A stretch of 64,000 bases of DNA, from positions 39,487,777-39,551,776 of the forward strand of contig NC_134569.1 in assembly GCF_050947875.1 (NCBI RefSeq), read 5' to 3'. The translations under genes and the position numbers were made by a program. Positions 43,919 to 58,754 of the stretch are shown piece by piece. Position 1 is the first letter of the stretch. Each line of letters begins with the position of its first letter. This DNA comes from Dermacentor variabilis. Lineage: Eukaryota > Arthropoda > Arachnida > Ixodida > Ixodidae. The notes under the pieces were generated by a model. It worked only from the letters and a program-made list of their open reading frames with translations, ran no database searches and was not told where the DNA came from.

Positions 43919-45139
43919 AGTATCGTGCACAAGCGAAATATAATAGTCTGTTGTTTCGCAGAGAAAATTTGTTTGCTTGACCCGTGAAATCACTTGTCGC
44001 CGAAGCAACAAATTAGTGTTTTTTTGTTTTTTGTTTTTTTACCGAGTGCAGTACCGTTTAGCAAGTTGCAAAAATAATAAAAAAAAAGTTACATTAAAAC
44101 CTGTAGTTCTATACATTGCGACACATATGATTCACGCCGTCTGAAAGAGCGGACGATTACGCTGACGCTTCTTGCCAAGTTCGGTTTTCGCCGCTTTTAA
44201 CGATTACTTTTGCGGAGCTACTTTTTTGAAAACTTGGCCACGCCATTGACGTTGACCAATAATAATGTTCTCGCCACTAGAATCCATCGATTCCTTTGTT
44301 TCTTTTTCTGTCCTGTAGCACGGTATAATCTGCGGCAGCGTTGTTGCACTATAGTGATGTCACGCATTGCAGCTTGTCCATAAGTCCGAACCCATGACGT
44401 TCCCGTGGCTTTGCATTTTGCCATACGCGGGCACACCAACGTGACAGCGAGCGATTGTATATCGCGGTGCCCGCGGCGCACAACAATCAACCTGCGACAC
44501 GTGCTTCCCGCGGCACCATTTTCGCTTACCTTTATCAAAGCGCTTCTATCCTCTACCTAGCTGATGAACACGTGTTGTCGGGTTTCTCCTTCGGCAGAGA
44601 AATTTCGACAAATGTGCCCTGTATGCAAACGCGTGGAAATCGCTTTTCTTTTTTGTTTTGTATTGACCCTTTCTCTGCGCTACTTGCATCCTTTATTTCC
44701 TCAACTGGATGGTTAGGATTGTTATAACTAGGACTTCTTTGTTGCCGGCACTCGCTTCGGTCAGCATGCCTAAACTCGTTAAGCGGAGACGAAAGAAACG
44801 AAATAAACTAATCGTCATCCAAACTGAAGCGTCGCGCGCTCATTGAGCACGAGAGACTTTCGGCACGTCGGCCGGCCTGGTCCATTTGCGAGCACCGCAG
44901 CCGTACCGTTGTGCGTTCCGGCACCATAATGACATTCGGGACAGAAGCGAAACACTTGCCGGGGAAAAGTCTCGCCCCAGAAGAAAGGTCACTCGGAAAT
45001 AACGAGTTAGCTTCCGGCGAAACGCGGGAGCCCGCTGTAAACCAATTGCTGCGGGGGCGCCGACAAGCGGACTATACGCAGAACACGGCTGCGAAAATAC
45101 GCGAGGCGTAATGACCTTGCTGGGCGCGAAGCGTCAAGG

Positions 45140-45360
45140 CGGCCGTGTGGAGAGAAAGGAAGAAGAAAAAGACGAACGGCGACGAGACAGAAGCGTTGAT
45201 AAGAAGAAATTTCAACCAAGAAGGGGAGAGAAGTAAAGGAAAGAACGATTGCGGGAAAGAAATAAGCAGTGAAGGAAGAAAGGGGAAAAGCTAAGATGAC
45301 AAAAAATTGTAGATAAAGGTTAGCGAAGCAAGGAATTAAGGAGAGAACGTAGCAGGGGTA
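45140..45360. repeat. purine-rich tract
   Basis: About 220 bp on the + strand are nearly all A and G (GAAAGGAAGAAG-type). Such strands can form triplexes. Confidence 0.7.
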
Positions 45361-46408
45361 GAATCGAAGAAACGGGGGTTGTGCGATATCCAAGGGTCAG
45401 AGCATCCGGCTTCCAGTCTGCTGTGCAGCCGCAACCGCACTGGCGAGGCAAATAGCAAAGCGACGAACTGGGCCAGTTGGTACATTGTAACATGGATAAG
45501 AAACCAGCGAGAACACACGAGAGACCAGATGAAGAAGATTATGGGTAAATGTTTGTATTTTATTATAATATTCAAAACTGATGACAGACCGACAGATCAA
45601 GGGTCCGTACGTGATCTGTTAATTGCCTGTCCCCACTAAATATAGAGAGAGGTGTATGTGTACCTGCTAACATCCAAACGTTGTTCCTAAGAGAACAGCG
45701 GTTACGGGCCGAAACTGAAACGGTTTTACAGCTCTCGCCGCTTCGCCACCAGTCGCGCTAACACTGCACTCAGAACAGTGATGCGAGAGCTGAAGGGCGT
45801 TCGAGCGGACAGCTCTAAATACGAATGCCCTGCGGCCCTTGCCAGAGGCAAGGGTGCGCACCGCGCACAATCGAATGAAAAGCGCAGCCGAGAAGAGAGA
45901 GTAAGGCAGGAGGCCGCGTGTCGAGGTGTTCATTAGCAATCGTGTGCCGGCCGAAAGGCGGGATGGAGTGCAGGGCGTAGGTGGGGTGGGCAGCCGAATC
46001 TCTGACAGCCAGCGCCGCCAACTGCAGGGCGAGTGCAGCTCGTGGCCTAACCAACTGGAAGCGGCGGCAATTACTCCTAACGAAGTTGGCACTCCTCCCG
46101 CAAACGTACTACGCAGTACACGGTGCGCGCTTCAGGCCTATCCCGTCGTGCAGCAGTTGTCGCCGGTGCCCGGGTCAGTGAGAGAAGCTCGCGGCGCTGC
46201 GCGCAGCACAGTAGCAGCAGCGCGACGGCACTGGGGAATCGGCAGCGGCGGTGGCCATTAGCGCATTAGGCGGGTCCCGCGGTGCCCTCCGTGTGCCCGG
46301 CTCTATTTTATTGAATGTGTCACGTATCGAAAGACGGCCGCCTTTGCTTTGCTGGCTCTGCGTGCGTTCGCGCCGCGCCTTCAACAGCCTGCGATCGAGA
46401 AAGGAAGC

Positions 46409-46430
46409 GGGGGGGGGGGGGGGGGGGGGG
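46409..46430. repeat. 22-base G run
   Basis: An uninterrupted run of 22 G lies within a GC-rich island. It is capable of quadruplex formation and prone to sequencing-length error. Confidence 0.9.
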
Positions 46431-46887
46431 TGGCGACAGGGAATGAGGGAGGTTGTTGGTCGGGCGACTAAAGAGGTCGCGTGAACGCGCGCCCTCGACG
46501 GGACTGCCACGTGTCGTCAACTCACTCCTGCGGCGAAGAGAAGTTTTGGCAGCGGTCGCGTGCGCGCGTTTTTGGCGCGCACTTCTGCGTTTTACAAGCC
46601 GGGGCGCGCGAGCGCCTACCCTGCTGTTTCACCTCCCGCACACCTGCTCCGTCTTCCCTCCCTCGCCATTTTGTGCTCCCGCTGCGCATACGTTCGCTTA
46701 GCTTCGTGGTTACATAGCCCGGCTGCAACGCTGCCTGTGTTGTTTTATTTTCCTTCTTGACTCCTTAGGCATCGACTAAGCCAAGTTGATACGGAAATTC
46801 AGGAGAAGAAATACTAATGGAGGGGCAAGATTGGGGGGGAGGGGGGGAGAGATAGCGTTCGTGTCAAACGTCGGTGGCAGCTGTATA

Positions 46888-46925
<38 letters not shown>

Positions 46926-46934
46926 AAGTAGTAG
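46888..46934. repeat. (GTA)n microsatellite
   Basis: About 13 GTA units, one interruption (AAG), then three more. Confidence 0.9.
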
Positions 46935-48930
46935 TATTAACAGTAGGAAGCATGTTTATGGTCCCGGGGGTAGGATGTCAAGACCAAGTTTTGTCTGAAA
47001 CAATAATGGAAATAAAATGAAGATAAAGATAATGCATCAGAGCCAGTTCAGTTATCGTTCTAACAAAGTTATTTCGTGCCTGTGAAACGAGGCTGAAATT
47101 TTAATTTCAGCATTATAAGTTCACTTAGAATTGGTGCAGCACGTTTTTTTTTTTTACTTGCATCTGTGAGTGGAACAAGGCGTATCCCACTAAGTAATAG
47201 TGTAACTGGGGAGGAAATGTTATATGTGTACTGGAGAAGAACGGGCAGCAGGCGCTGCTTCGAGAAAGACGACCACAACGAGTAGTTGGAAGCCTTGTGC
47301 CTGCGCTGCCTAAGCTGTGTGACCTTTTGCTGCGGTGCTCTACTACTTGAGGGTTCTACCAATTAAACTGTAACGCCTCTTGACATATGTTATGCCTGCA
47401 AAATCTATGAAAAAAAAAACATCCTTCCTGTCTTTTAGATTGCAGGCAGCAAATGAGTAGGTGCAAAAGTATTATCGACTGTTGACACTGGTGCATGCGG
47501 GCGGCTGTTGTATGCCTAATAGGAGGAATCTGTGCCCAGCTCTGAGCCGACATACGCTAGCTCTACATGATGACGATCGCGTTGCGCATAGTTCACAAGA
47601 AGAAAGAGTGGCGGGGATTTGTCCGAAAGTTCAGGGCTCGCTTCTTTCCTGTGCAGTAGGGAGACACGCACAAAATGCGGGATGTTCTGAGACAGTGTAC
47701 GGGGAAACGTCGCAAGACGCAGGCATGTAAGACGATTGCCCGTTCCCACTTCTGCCTCTTCCGAATTTCCTTTCTTGCGGGTTCCGCCATATCGCACCTC
47801 TCCCTCACCTATGCAGCGCATTTCCCCGCAGAGGCTCATCGCAGACGGCGACGCCCTTCCGCCCTGCAAAGCGCCGCCATCCGGCAACTCCGGAAGAGGT
47901 CGTATTTGCCCGGGAAAGCAAATCACGCGCGGGTCCTCTTTGGCTACCGATTGCGGAATTGATTCTCCTATGGGCCGCTGATATGCCTCCAGAGCGCAGG
48001 GTCCCCTCTGTCCCGTAGGCATCCGACAGCGTTACCCAAACTATGCTGCAGATACCTCTCGGATTGAGGCTATCTTCGTTTCTTTCTTTTTTTCTTAATT
48101 TTATCCGGGATTTGCACTGCCTGTTATCTTTATGTGTTTATATAGTATACCCGCGCACATACACGGACTTACTGAATCGCCTCCCGCTTATTTATATACT
48201 CGGATGCAGCTTGCAGGCTCGGCACGAACGGCGGCAACAGCCGGGGCCAGGCATTCCTATACGTGAGGCTAGGACAGGCGCTCTCGAAACAGCTGTTTTT
48301 GCTTGCTTTCTCCGAGGAGGATTTTCAGCCGCGATGCCACGCACCCGTATAACGTCCCGCGGAAGGAAGTTGCAATGAGGCGAAAGAAATGAAGGAAGAA
48401 AAAAAGAAATAGACAAATAAGGAAGGAGCAAGCAAAAATACGGCGACCGAATGTACAGGACGTGTTTCGCTTCAATTAGGTACAATGGCTCTCTGGCGGA
48501 ACGGCGCTAAGGGATTCGGCTGAAACAACGGCCGGGCCGCCGGCGCTCCGACGCGCGCGTGGGTCGCCGGTCGCCGCTTCGCCCCGGAGGCTTGCGCGCG
48601 GGTCGTAAAATGTCGAGCCGGCCAGATTGCGGCCCCCGAGGGGTCTTCTGGCGCTCGAGCAGTGGCTCGCCCTGCCCACGGTCGCCGGAATTCGGTGCCG
48701 GAGCGGCTCTGCCAGGTTTTTATGGGGCCACGCGCGCGCGTCGCACGACCTCGCAGAGCTCCGGGCGCGTTTGACACACCCCGCTCCGAATTACCGTACG
48801 GGCCGGCGCATAGCCCGCAAGCGAGCAAGGGTAAGCTTGTGAGCGGTTGTCTGTGCATGCGCTGCGCAAATTCAGCAGACAATTATGCAAGCAACTCTCC
48901 CCAGCTTTCATTGAATCCCACTGAATAGCC

Positions 48931-48992
48931 TCCCTTGCCTCCCACAGCGGTATTCCTTATAGCCTAAATGACCTAGGGCGGTGTACAAGTGA
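48931..48992 (+). repeat. 60-bp module preceding a tetranucleotide array, copy 1
   Basis: TTGCCTCCCACAGC, then GTATTCCTTATAGCCTAAAT and a GGGCGGTGTACAAGTGAATG end. It recurs at 49267-49330 and in both places is followed at once by a tetranucleotide array, as the 3' end of a retroelement with a simple tail would be. Confidence 0.75.
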
Positions 48993-49007
48993 ATGAATGA
49001 ATGAATG

Positions 49008-49044
<37 letters not shown>

Positions 49045-49072
49045 CAATCAATCAATCAATCAATCAATCAAC

Positions 49073-49161
<89 letters not shown>

Positions 49162-49166
49162 CATCC

Positions 49167-49241
<75 letters not shown>

Positions 49242-49260
49242 AGTCAGTCGGTCGGTCGGT
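48991..49260. repeat. compound tetranucleotide array (AATG-AATC-TATC-GGTC)
   Basis: The array changes unit stepwise: about 5 GAAT, about 13 CAAT/AATC, about 41 CTAT with two CCAT variants, then CAGT and CGGT. Open frames through it are trivial. Confidence 0.95.
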
Positions 49261-49266
49261 CAAATA

Positions 49267-49330
49267 CCCTTGCTTCCACACAACCGTATTCCTTATAGCC
49301 TAAATAACTTAGAGGGTGTAAATGTGAACG
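49267..49330 (+). repeat. 60-bp module preceding a tetranucleotide array, copy 2
   Basis: CTTGCTTCCACACAACC, then GTATTCCTTATAGCCTAAAT and AGAGGGTGTAAATGTGAAC, leading straight into CGAA repeats. Same module as 48931-48992 with about 10 differences. Confidence 0.75.
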
Positions 49331-49456
49331 AACGAACGAACGAACGAACGAACGAATTAATTAATTATTTATTTAATTAATTAATGAATTGATAGTTTAA
49401 TTATTTAGTCGGTCGGACAGTCGGTCAGTCAGTCCGCCCGTCCGTCCGTCCGTCCG
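49328..49456. repeat. second compound array (CGAA-TTAA-GGTC-CGTC)
   Basis: About seven CGAA units, then TTAA/TTAT units, then GTCG/CAGT and CGTC units. Confidence 0.85.
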
Positions 49457-52358
<2,902 letters not shown>

Positions 52359-53763
52359 TCTCCATTGCGATGATGGGCGGTGTAAGCGCAAAGAAGTGGA
52401 AAGGGACACGTAAGGAAGTTATAACATAATAAGGTTAATAAATTTTTCCTCAGGAATTGATGAGGGTCACTGTTAAAGCGCAGTGACTACTTGGAGTTGA
52501 ACATCAGTGTCGCCCTCCGTTTTCTAGGGATGAGGTGGAGTGTCTACAGACAGGAGGACGTCGAGTCAACGTCTGCTTGCTTTTCGCACTCGTGCTGCGT
52601 ACATATCGGACACTCAGGTTTCACCGCATTTGCCACGTTGTCTGCCAACAACGGCTATGTAGGTGGCCCCATGTTGATGTTCGCTATACAACGCTAAGCA
52701 ACTCAACTCACCTCGATTTCTCTCTCAGCACAGATTTGAACTCCTGCATGCGAGCGTTGTATACAAAATGTTGGCAAACAGCCCAAAAGCAGCTCTGGAA
52801 ACTTCCGAGCGGAACTCACTACCTCCAATAAGCGTTAGCGAGCTGCTTGCAGTTGTTCTAATTTCGATCACGTACGAAAAATGGATCCCATTCAGCTTTA
52901 AAGTTTTCGTCAATGTTCAAAAGTTAGTAGGTTGCAGAGTGGAGAGTTTTCGAAAAGATTGTACACCTCTCCGTGCACGAAATTAGCGCTCGTTGCCACT
53001 TTTACTTACAAATTTCAAATTGGGCACTTAATATTACAGCCACCCTTAGACTACACAATGTACTTTGATCACCAACCCTTCCCACTTTTTCTATTGTGAG
53101 CTGTGCTTTGGAGATGGCAAGCAATGTTTTATTATAGGTGATACGCCGTTACACGAGCCTTACGGACTGCAACGAAGGGTGTCGCCGAAGCTTCAAATGC
53201 CGGTGACAAACGGCGAGAGAGAAAGCGTGAAATAAGGGCTCGCTGCGTTGTAAATGACGTGGCTTCGGTATTACGCGTACGTCCAGGGCACACGAGAAGA
53301 AGAAGTAGGGAAAATGGTGCTGAGGACTGAAGGCGCAAAAGACACGAGAAATGGAAAAAAAAAAAAACTAGCTGCACCGTTTTTCGTTTTCTTTTCCTTC
53401 TTTAGTTGCTGTTGTTGCTGCTGCTGTTGCTGTTGTTGCTGTTTCTTATTCCTTCCTTGCGATATCTCCTCGCGCGGGACGCGCCATGACAGATGAGGCT
53501 TGCAGGGAAGGCCGCGAGCGTGGCGAGTGATTACATCTCGAGAGAAGCGGCGGCAAGGAGCGCCGGAGGAGGATGCACGAAGGAGGAGCCGCCTCCATCC
53601 GGAGCCTCGCGGGCACGTCAAGGATTCCGAGACGTCGGAACCGGAAAATTAATCGAGCCGTCGGGCCACCCTGATGGATGGGCCTCACTGCAGGGCTCCG
53701 CTGTGGACGATCGCTGGGCAAACGCGTGACGTCGCAGACGACGCGTTTTGGCGCCTCACGCGT
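52359..53763. other. unassigned stretch
   Basis: No gene is supported. A 12-A run (53355) and a GTT/GCT array (53404-53446) make one side read as Gln-rich and the other as Cys- or Leu-rich frames, which are trivial. The part after 53490 is GC-rich. Confidence 0.45.
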
Positions 53764-54132
53764 ACAACTTTCCGTGGCTGTGAAGGGAAAGCTGCGGAGG
53801 CAAAGCGCGCACAAGTGCAGAGCGCTTACGAAAAGAGTACCGAGTCTTAAACCACGTTAGCTTAGGCTGGGGAAGACAAAACGTAAAGACCTTATTGCCA
53901 ACAGTTAAACAAGACGGAACACATCACTGAGTGTAAATGTTTGCTCATTTTGCGCCTTTTCCCTTCCGCGTCTGGCGAAACGCGAAATCGTCGCACGCGC
54001 GAGCTGCGCCGATTGAGCGTCTGTCCCTAGCAACAAAAAACAGTGTCAAACGCTGCCAAACTAGCTGGCGGGGTAACACATGTGCAGCAGCCACGCGCCC
54101 GTAGTTTTGCCTTCATAGCCCCGGAAAGTTGT
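53764..54132. mobile_element. intact MITE (uninterrupted copy)
   Basis: Terminal inverted repeats of about 34 bp start with ACAACTTTCCGTGGCTGTGA on the left. The right end, inverted, reads ACAACTTTCCGGGGCTATGA. The 369-bp element has no coding. The same element in the opposite orientation, split by a LINE, occupies 58755-58967 and 63397-63563, so this copy is the empty-site reference for that insertion. Confidence 0.85.
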
Positions 54133-54279
54133 CCGCGAGTATATAAGCCGGCATGCGGGAAGAAAAAAAAAACAAGAAAAAGAAAGACAAACTTGCGCAA
54201 CGAAGCTTACCCTGCCTGCGTTCATCAAATTGAAAGACGATGAATCTCGCCACAGGGCGCAGAGTGCACGAATGTACGG

Positions 54280-54336
54280 CATACTTCATCCAACATTATT
54301 CGTGCAGAGTGCACGAATAATGTTGGATGAAGTATG
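54280..54336. repeat. perfect 27-bp hairpin, 3-nt loop
   Basis: The segment 54280-54306 (CATACTTCATCC...CGTGCA) is followed by GAG and its exact inverse (54310-54336). GCAGAGTGCACGAAT also occurs twice in direct orientation (54260 and 54304), bracketing the left arm. Confidence 0.9.
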
Positions 54337-55120
54337 TCGGATTGCCCCAGCGAGCACGTTGCGTTGGTAGGAGTGAGTCTGTAACGCATCACACGATCTT
54401 ACGAGTGCAGAACGCTTGTATAAACGGAAATCACACGCTTGAAAGCCCGTAGCCGCGCTTACATCAATGCGCCTGTGACTCGTAACTCCATCTCTTTAAC
54501 ACGTCGCATTCGTTTAAACAGGGATAACGCGCTTGAAAGGGGCATAGTAATAAAGGAACAGGAAAACTAAACAAAAATGTGGCCATTGTTGCCACACGGG
54601 TTGGCTACAAGAACAAATAGCATGCGCAACGAAAGTGGAGGAAACAAACGATCCCGTCGCGGACAAAAGGCACCGAATGCTCGTGCTTACGGAAAGAAGA
54701 CAACGACCTGGGTAGACGATCGCTGCTGTAAGTTCACCACCACAGAGAACAAACTGTGAGGCAGCTGGCGTTTGCTCTCGACCATCCGATGAGCGCAGAG
54801 ATGTATCAGATGCGCTAGAAGCTGGTGCTGCCTTCGTCGCCCGAGGCTTGATGCACTGCACATTATAACGGCGCGCACGGCGTCAAGAAAACACACTAGC
54901 TAATGTTGCCTCTATGTCCTGTATGCGTTGTACCGTGTTCCTATATTCTAGTCTGACCCCTGTAAGCAGCTTTCCAGTTTGCAGCTTGGCGCAGTGCGCG
55001 AATCCCGTCAGTTTATTGCGACTTTTCTTAATGCGGTGGCATAGGAGTGTCAAGGTGGGAAAAAGTGTGTGTGTGAGAGAGAGAGATGCGGGAAGCCGGT
55101 CACCTGGTAGGGGCGTATTG
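54337..55120. other. unassigned stretch
   Basis: No family is recognised and no repeat boundary is seen, apart from a GA-rich run just before the GTAT array. Confidence 0.45.
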
Positions 55121-55323
55121 CATGTATGTATGTATGTATGTATGTATGTATGTATGTATGTATGTATGTATGTATGTATGTATGTATGTATGTATGTATG
55201 TATGTATGTATGTATGTATGTATGTATGTATGTATGTATGTATGTATGTATGTATGTATGTATGTATGTATGTATGTATGTATGTATGTATGTATGTATG
55301 TATGTATGTATGTATGTATGTAT
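55121..55323. repeat. (GTAT)n microsatellite, about 50 units
   Basis: An uninterrupted GTAT array of about 200 bp. Frames reading Met-Tyr-Val-Cys or Ile-His-Thr-Tyr are products of the repeat. Confidence 0.97.
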
Positions 55324-55984
55324 TACGCGGTTTAAATTGTGCATCCGGGACCTCAAATAGACGTGACGTACTGCTAACGCATATTTCTCTCGCATTTAGC
55401 GCTGGATTTCCATTGAATTCTTTTAACGAAATATTCCGATTTTGTTGCAACAATATTGCGATATTGCGCAATTACCTTGCTGTCCCGCTATGAGTGGCGC
55501 ATGCGCCGCTCGCGCACGGAAGCTTAGAGTGTCGCCGGACACACGGAAGGCGCTTGGCTGAAAAAAAGAAAGAAAACGACGGAACGAAGTGGACGCACCG
55601 TCAACGCAGTTAGCTCGGTGGCGGAGCCAGGACATCGTTCCCGCTGCGGGCATGAGCGTTGCGAGCACACATACTTGTAGCACACCGTCGTTCCCACTGA
55701 GCTGCTGTGTGCCTGCACTGGTGTGAGCGGAACGGACATTAAACGTCAAGATAACGTTATATTTTTTCACATATTTATGCAGTGATTCGTATGACCGCTT
55801 CTCTTGTGTCTTTATGTACTGCATACAACCGCTGCACTTCTGCTCCAACTGTACTGCCATAGAGGGTAGGACGTGTGTCATGCTCCGTTTACAGCTTCTT
55901 GTCATGTCTCCTCCTACCAAGGCAATAAAGTTGAATTGAATTGAATTATCTAGTATTTCATTGGTTGCTGACTAAAGGGCGAAC
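55324..55984. other. unassigned stretch with repeat-like GC-rich part
   Basis: The part 55480-55735 is loosely similar to 63730-63935 (for example GGCATGAGCGTTGCGAGCAC against GGCATAAACGTGCTGCGAAC), so it is probably a dispersed repeat. CAATAAAGTTGAATTGAATT (55922-55941) looks like a LINE 3' tail on +. Confidence 0.45.
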
Positions 55985-56365
55985 AGTTTACCGTCGGTCT
56001 CATCTTGTGCACCATCAAAGTGGGGCGCCTGCAGCGGTTCTGGCTGCGCTCTTCAGCAAGCCAGTGAAAGGAGCCTATGCATATACGCGTGTGAGACTCC
56101 GCGTCGCGCGCATAGTTAGGCTCCGTAAGCCGGCATTGTGAGACGCTCGGTATAGCGACGGCAAGGTTTAGCGACAGCAAGGTTTATCATTGCTCCCGAG
56201 CTCCTCACACGGTGTTCCAAACTCTACGTGGAGGCGACAAAGAGCGACGTGGCAAGCGTGACAACTGCCGCTGCGCGGCAGAAACAGCGCTCAGCGTGTC
56301 ACAGCGCTGCCGCTGTGAACACCTCGACGGTGCCCGAAATGAGACCGACGGGAAACCGCCTGCGT
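55985..56365. mobile_element. MITE-like inverted repeat
   Basis: AGTTTACCGTCGGTCTCATC (from about 55987) is the inverse of GAGACCGACGGGAAACC (56341-56357) and its neighbours, with further matching around GTGCACC and GCAGCGG. Ends are approximate. Confidence 0.5.
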
Positions 56366-56527
56366 TTGTCAGCGCCCAACGGAAGGATTATACAACCTTA
56401 GCTGGACGCTTACTATCCATTCCGCTCAGACCATACGATATACAAGAGTGCAGATTTTCGGGTTAGTTGGTTCGTTGCAGTAACTGAGGGTAATTCGTTG
56501 CAGTAATAGTGCTGGGTTCATAGCTCT

Positions 56528-56677
56528 GGGGCGGCTTGCACGAAGATTGAACGACAAAAATAACTAATTCAAGAACGGGTTCTTAAAAGTTCCGTAGACA
56601 ACGCCTAGTCCGCACAAGAACGAGTTCTCAAATTCGTTATTATTTTCGTTGTTAAATTTTCGTGCAAGCCGCCCCTG
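56528..56677. mobile_element. short MITE, approximately 60-bp terminal repeats
   Basis: The left GGGGCGGCTTGCACGAAGAT is matched by the inverse of ATTTTCGTGCAAGCCGCCCC at the right. Similarity extends to GAACGGGTTCTT and its partner. Length is about 150 bp. Confidence 0.75.
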
Positions 56678-56984
56678 GTAACCTAATCAAAGGTCGTCGC
56701 TGCAGAGACTCGACGGCGACCGTATCGGGTAGCAGAAACAACAGCATGCAGCGAGCATAATGGCGTGCGGTTGCGCCATTCTGCAAAGGCGCGCCGGGCG
56801 TCTTGCGATGTGAACCTGTTACGCGAGCGTGGAATATCGCGTTACGTACTTTCTGCAACGCAACAAACAGCGCGACTATCCGACTCTTGTAACCGCTCGG
56901 AAGCCGCAACAGTATAGTGGATCAGCTCGACAAAAGATTGACGTAACCATGCCGGCTCTAATCAGCTTGACTGAAACCTTAATT

Positions 56985-57118
56985 TATTAAATTCTCGGGT
57001 TGTTTAACGTGCACCCATTACACAGTGCGTTTTTGCATTTCGTCTCCACCTCAATGCCGCCGCCGCTGCAACTGCGATTTGATTCTGCGGCCCCGGGCTT
57101 AGCAGCGCAACACCAACA
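56985..57118 (-). mobile_element. tRNA-derived SINE fragment
   Basis: On the minus strand GTTGCGCTGCTAAGCCCG, a worn B-box region (GCAGAATCAAATCGC), GACGAAATGCAAAAACGC and GGTGCACGTTAAACAACCC follow the order of the SINE at 21267-21565. The A-box head and the 3' body are lost. Confidence 0.65.
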
Positions 57119-58580
57119 TCACAAGGCCGGCAGGTAGCTTGATCGAAGCCTATGGCATGATAACTTTGTAACACGGGCACTTTCGAGCACGCTCGAGCTA
57201 CTGAAGACCGAACTCGGTGGAGATCGAACGCTGCTGCTATACACGTCGCTCTCAAACACACTTGTCTTAGAACCTACCACACTCATTGCGCTCTCGTATA
57301 CTGGCAGTTTTCTATGATTAACGATGAGCTGCGTTAATTTTGTGTGTGCGTGTGCGTGTGTGTGTGTGCGCGCGCGTGCGTGCGTGCGTTTGTCAAGTAC
57401 AGCCTCAAGCGCCTCCATCGGCACTGAGTACGATCAGGACTTATTCAAGCCCGTTTGATAGGGCCTGTATCACGCTGGCAAAGTGTCATTTCTTCAATGA
57501 GGGCTGAAACTACTCGTATGACAGGGATATACCCGGCGTTATTCGAATTAGATGGTGAGTCGCTATATGCAATTTGCATGTCGTGTATAGCTGACGACAT
57601 CGAGTGGGCTTTAACACATATCACGCATTCAGAGCACAAGCGTACGAGTATTTCTATTCAAATAAGCGATTGCCTGCAGTTAGGCAGAATGAGATGAGAC
57701 GGAACAAGCAGGAGAATGAGCTGTGGAAATGCTTGAGGAAAGACGAAATGACGTAATTGCTCGGCCGTGGCAAAGATGATGCTGGTTATTCGTCTCGACG
57801 CCAGGATGCATCATATCTCGTTCTCTGTATTTTCATTTTTATTTTCTTTTGCGACGAAGAGAGGAGCACTCGTGCGCGTGTGACATAACGATGCTCCTAT
57901 TGATGAACGAAACCCTTACGCAACTCCCCTTGACGGCTCGTCGCGGGCAGATGACAGACGCTATGGTTTGGGGCGCAACGCTGCGCGAGTAGTGAAATAA
58001 AGAATAAAAGCTCTGTGCTCGGTCTCTCGTGTCCGGAGGCAAGTGCAGAAAGAGGAGCAATTCAGCTGTCGGCTGTAGCGTAATCTCTTCGTTGAGGATT
58101 TTCTTACATATTTTTTTTTTCATATATATCCATTCATTGCGTCGAAGTTAACGGAATGGCCCGTGATCGCTCGTTTCTCTTGCGAGGCTGAAAACTGGCG
58201 AGATGCCGTTGCAGGGGTGACATAAAGGCGTTATGCAAATGAAATCGCCGGTGGGTGAACGGTTCGAGAACATTCGTCGCGAGCCATTTACAGTACAAGT
58301 ATAGCGTATAGCAGAGTTTTGCTCTTACGGTCAACTTCGGTGACTGTGCACACACGAAAAAAGAATTTCGAGCTTTAATCCACTGTTGACGCCGCAATAT
58401 AAAATGGAGTGATCTCATTATTTGCTGTCCAAATGAGGCACCTGCGGGTTCCTCTGGGCTGTTAATTTTGGTGTGCAAAGCCATGGAAAGATACAGCCTG
58501 AGAAGAGGGGAAATGCTTGCGGAATCACACGACGTGATGTTAATCCTCAGTTAACCGTAACGCTGCAATTATAACCTGCA
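57119..58580. other. unassigned stretch
   Basis: A TG/CG dinucleotide run lies at 57341-57390. No gene or element is recognised; frames of 60-116 codons lack motifs. Confidence 0.45.
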
Positions 58581-58740
58581 GTCACACGGGGCACTTTCGT
58601 TCACGAGTGAGCCCGATCGGGATCCACTTTCTCGATCGCGATTGGCTCTTTTACGCAAGCTGCTGAAGGGAGGCAATCGCGGTAGAGGAATTGGATCCTG
58701 ATTCGGCTCGATCACGATAGAAAGTGCTCTGTGTAACGGG
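58581..58740. mobile_element. short MITE, about 48-bp terminal repeats
   Basis: The left CACACGGGGCACTTTCGTTC is loosely matched by the inverse of the right end (ACACAGAGCACTTTCTATCG), both reaching a GGATCCA core. It lies just left of the LINE-split MITE. Confidence 0.6.
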
Positions 58741-58754
58741 TACTATACTAGCGG

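Larger units (their letters stand above)
43190..43929. mobile_element. pogo/Tigger-like non-autonomous element
   Basis: The left end CAGTAGATTCTCGCTAAACGG follows TA at 43188-43189. The right end (43907-43929), inverted, shares the inner 18 bases with three mismatches, while its outermost bases are eroded. CAGTAGA ends and TA targets suit the pogo branch of Tc1/mariner elements (family assignment from memory). It contains a SINE insertion and subterminal palindromes. Confidence 0.55.
43930..48930. other. mixed stretch with GC-rich islands, no supported gene
   Basis: No family is recognised in this 5 kb. GC-rich islands lie at about 44450-45120, 45980-46720 and 48480-48860. A purine-rich tract (45140-45360) and short simple repeats (46409-46430, 46888-46926) are also present. 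Several 60-140 codon frames open in the GC-rich parts on both strands, as composition predicts; none shows a domain. Confidence 0.4.

Noticed and set aside
44570..44625. Hammerhead ribozyme (CTGATGA...GAAA)
   Set aside because: The two conserved cores are present, but the intervening sequence cannot form the required stem II.
48472..48882. 136-codon minus-strand frame in a CpG-rich island
   Set aside because: Overlapping frames are open on both strands and none has a recognisable domain; base composition explains them.
49001..49260. CRISPR-like direct repeats
   Set aside because: The repeats are 4-bp units with no spacers, in a eukaryotic setting.
49001..49303. Open frames of Ser/Ile/Tyr/Leu repeats
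   Set aside because: Product of the TATC array, with no flanking coding signal.
52995..53621. Gln-rich frame on the minus strand
   Set aside because: Comes from a GTT/GCT microsatellite plus an A run; no domain on either side.
54883..55493. Long Met-Tyr-Val-Cys and Ile-His-Thr-Tyr frames
   Set aside because: Product of the GTAT array on each strand.
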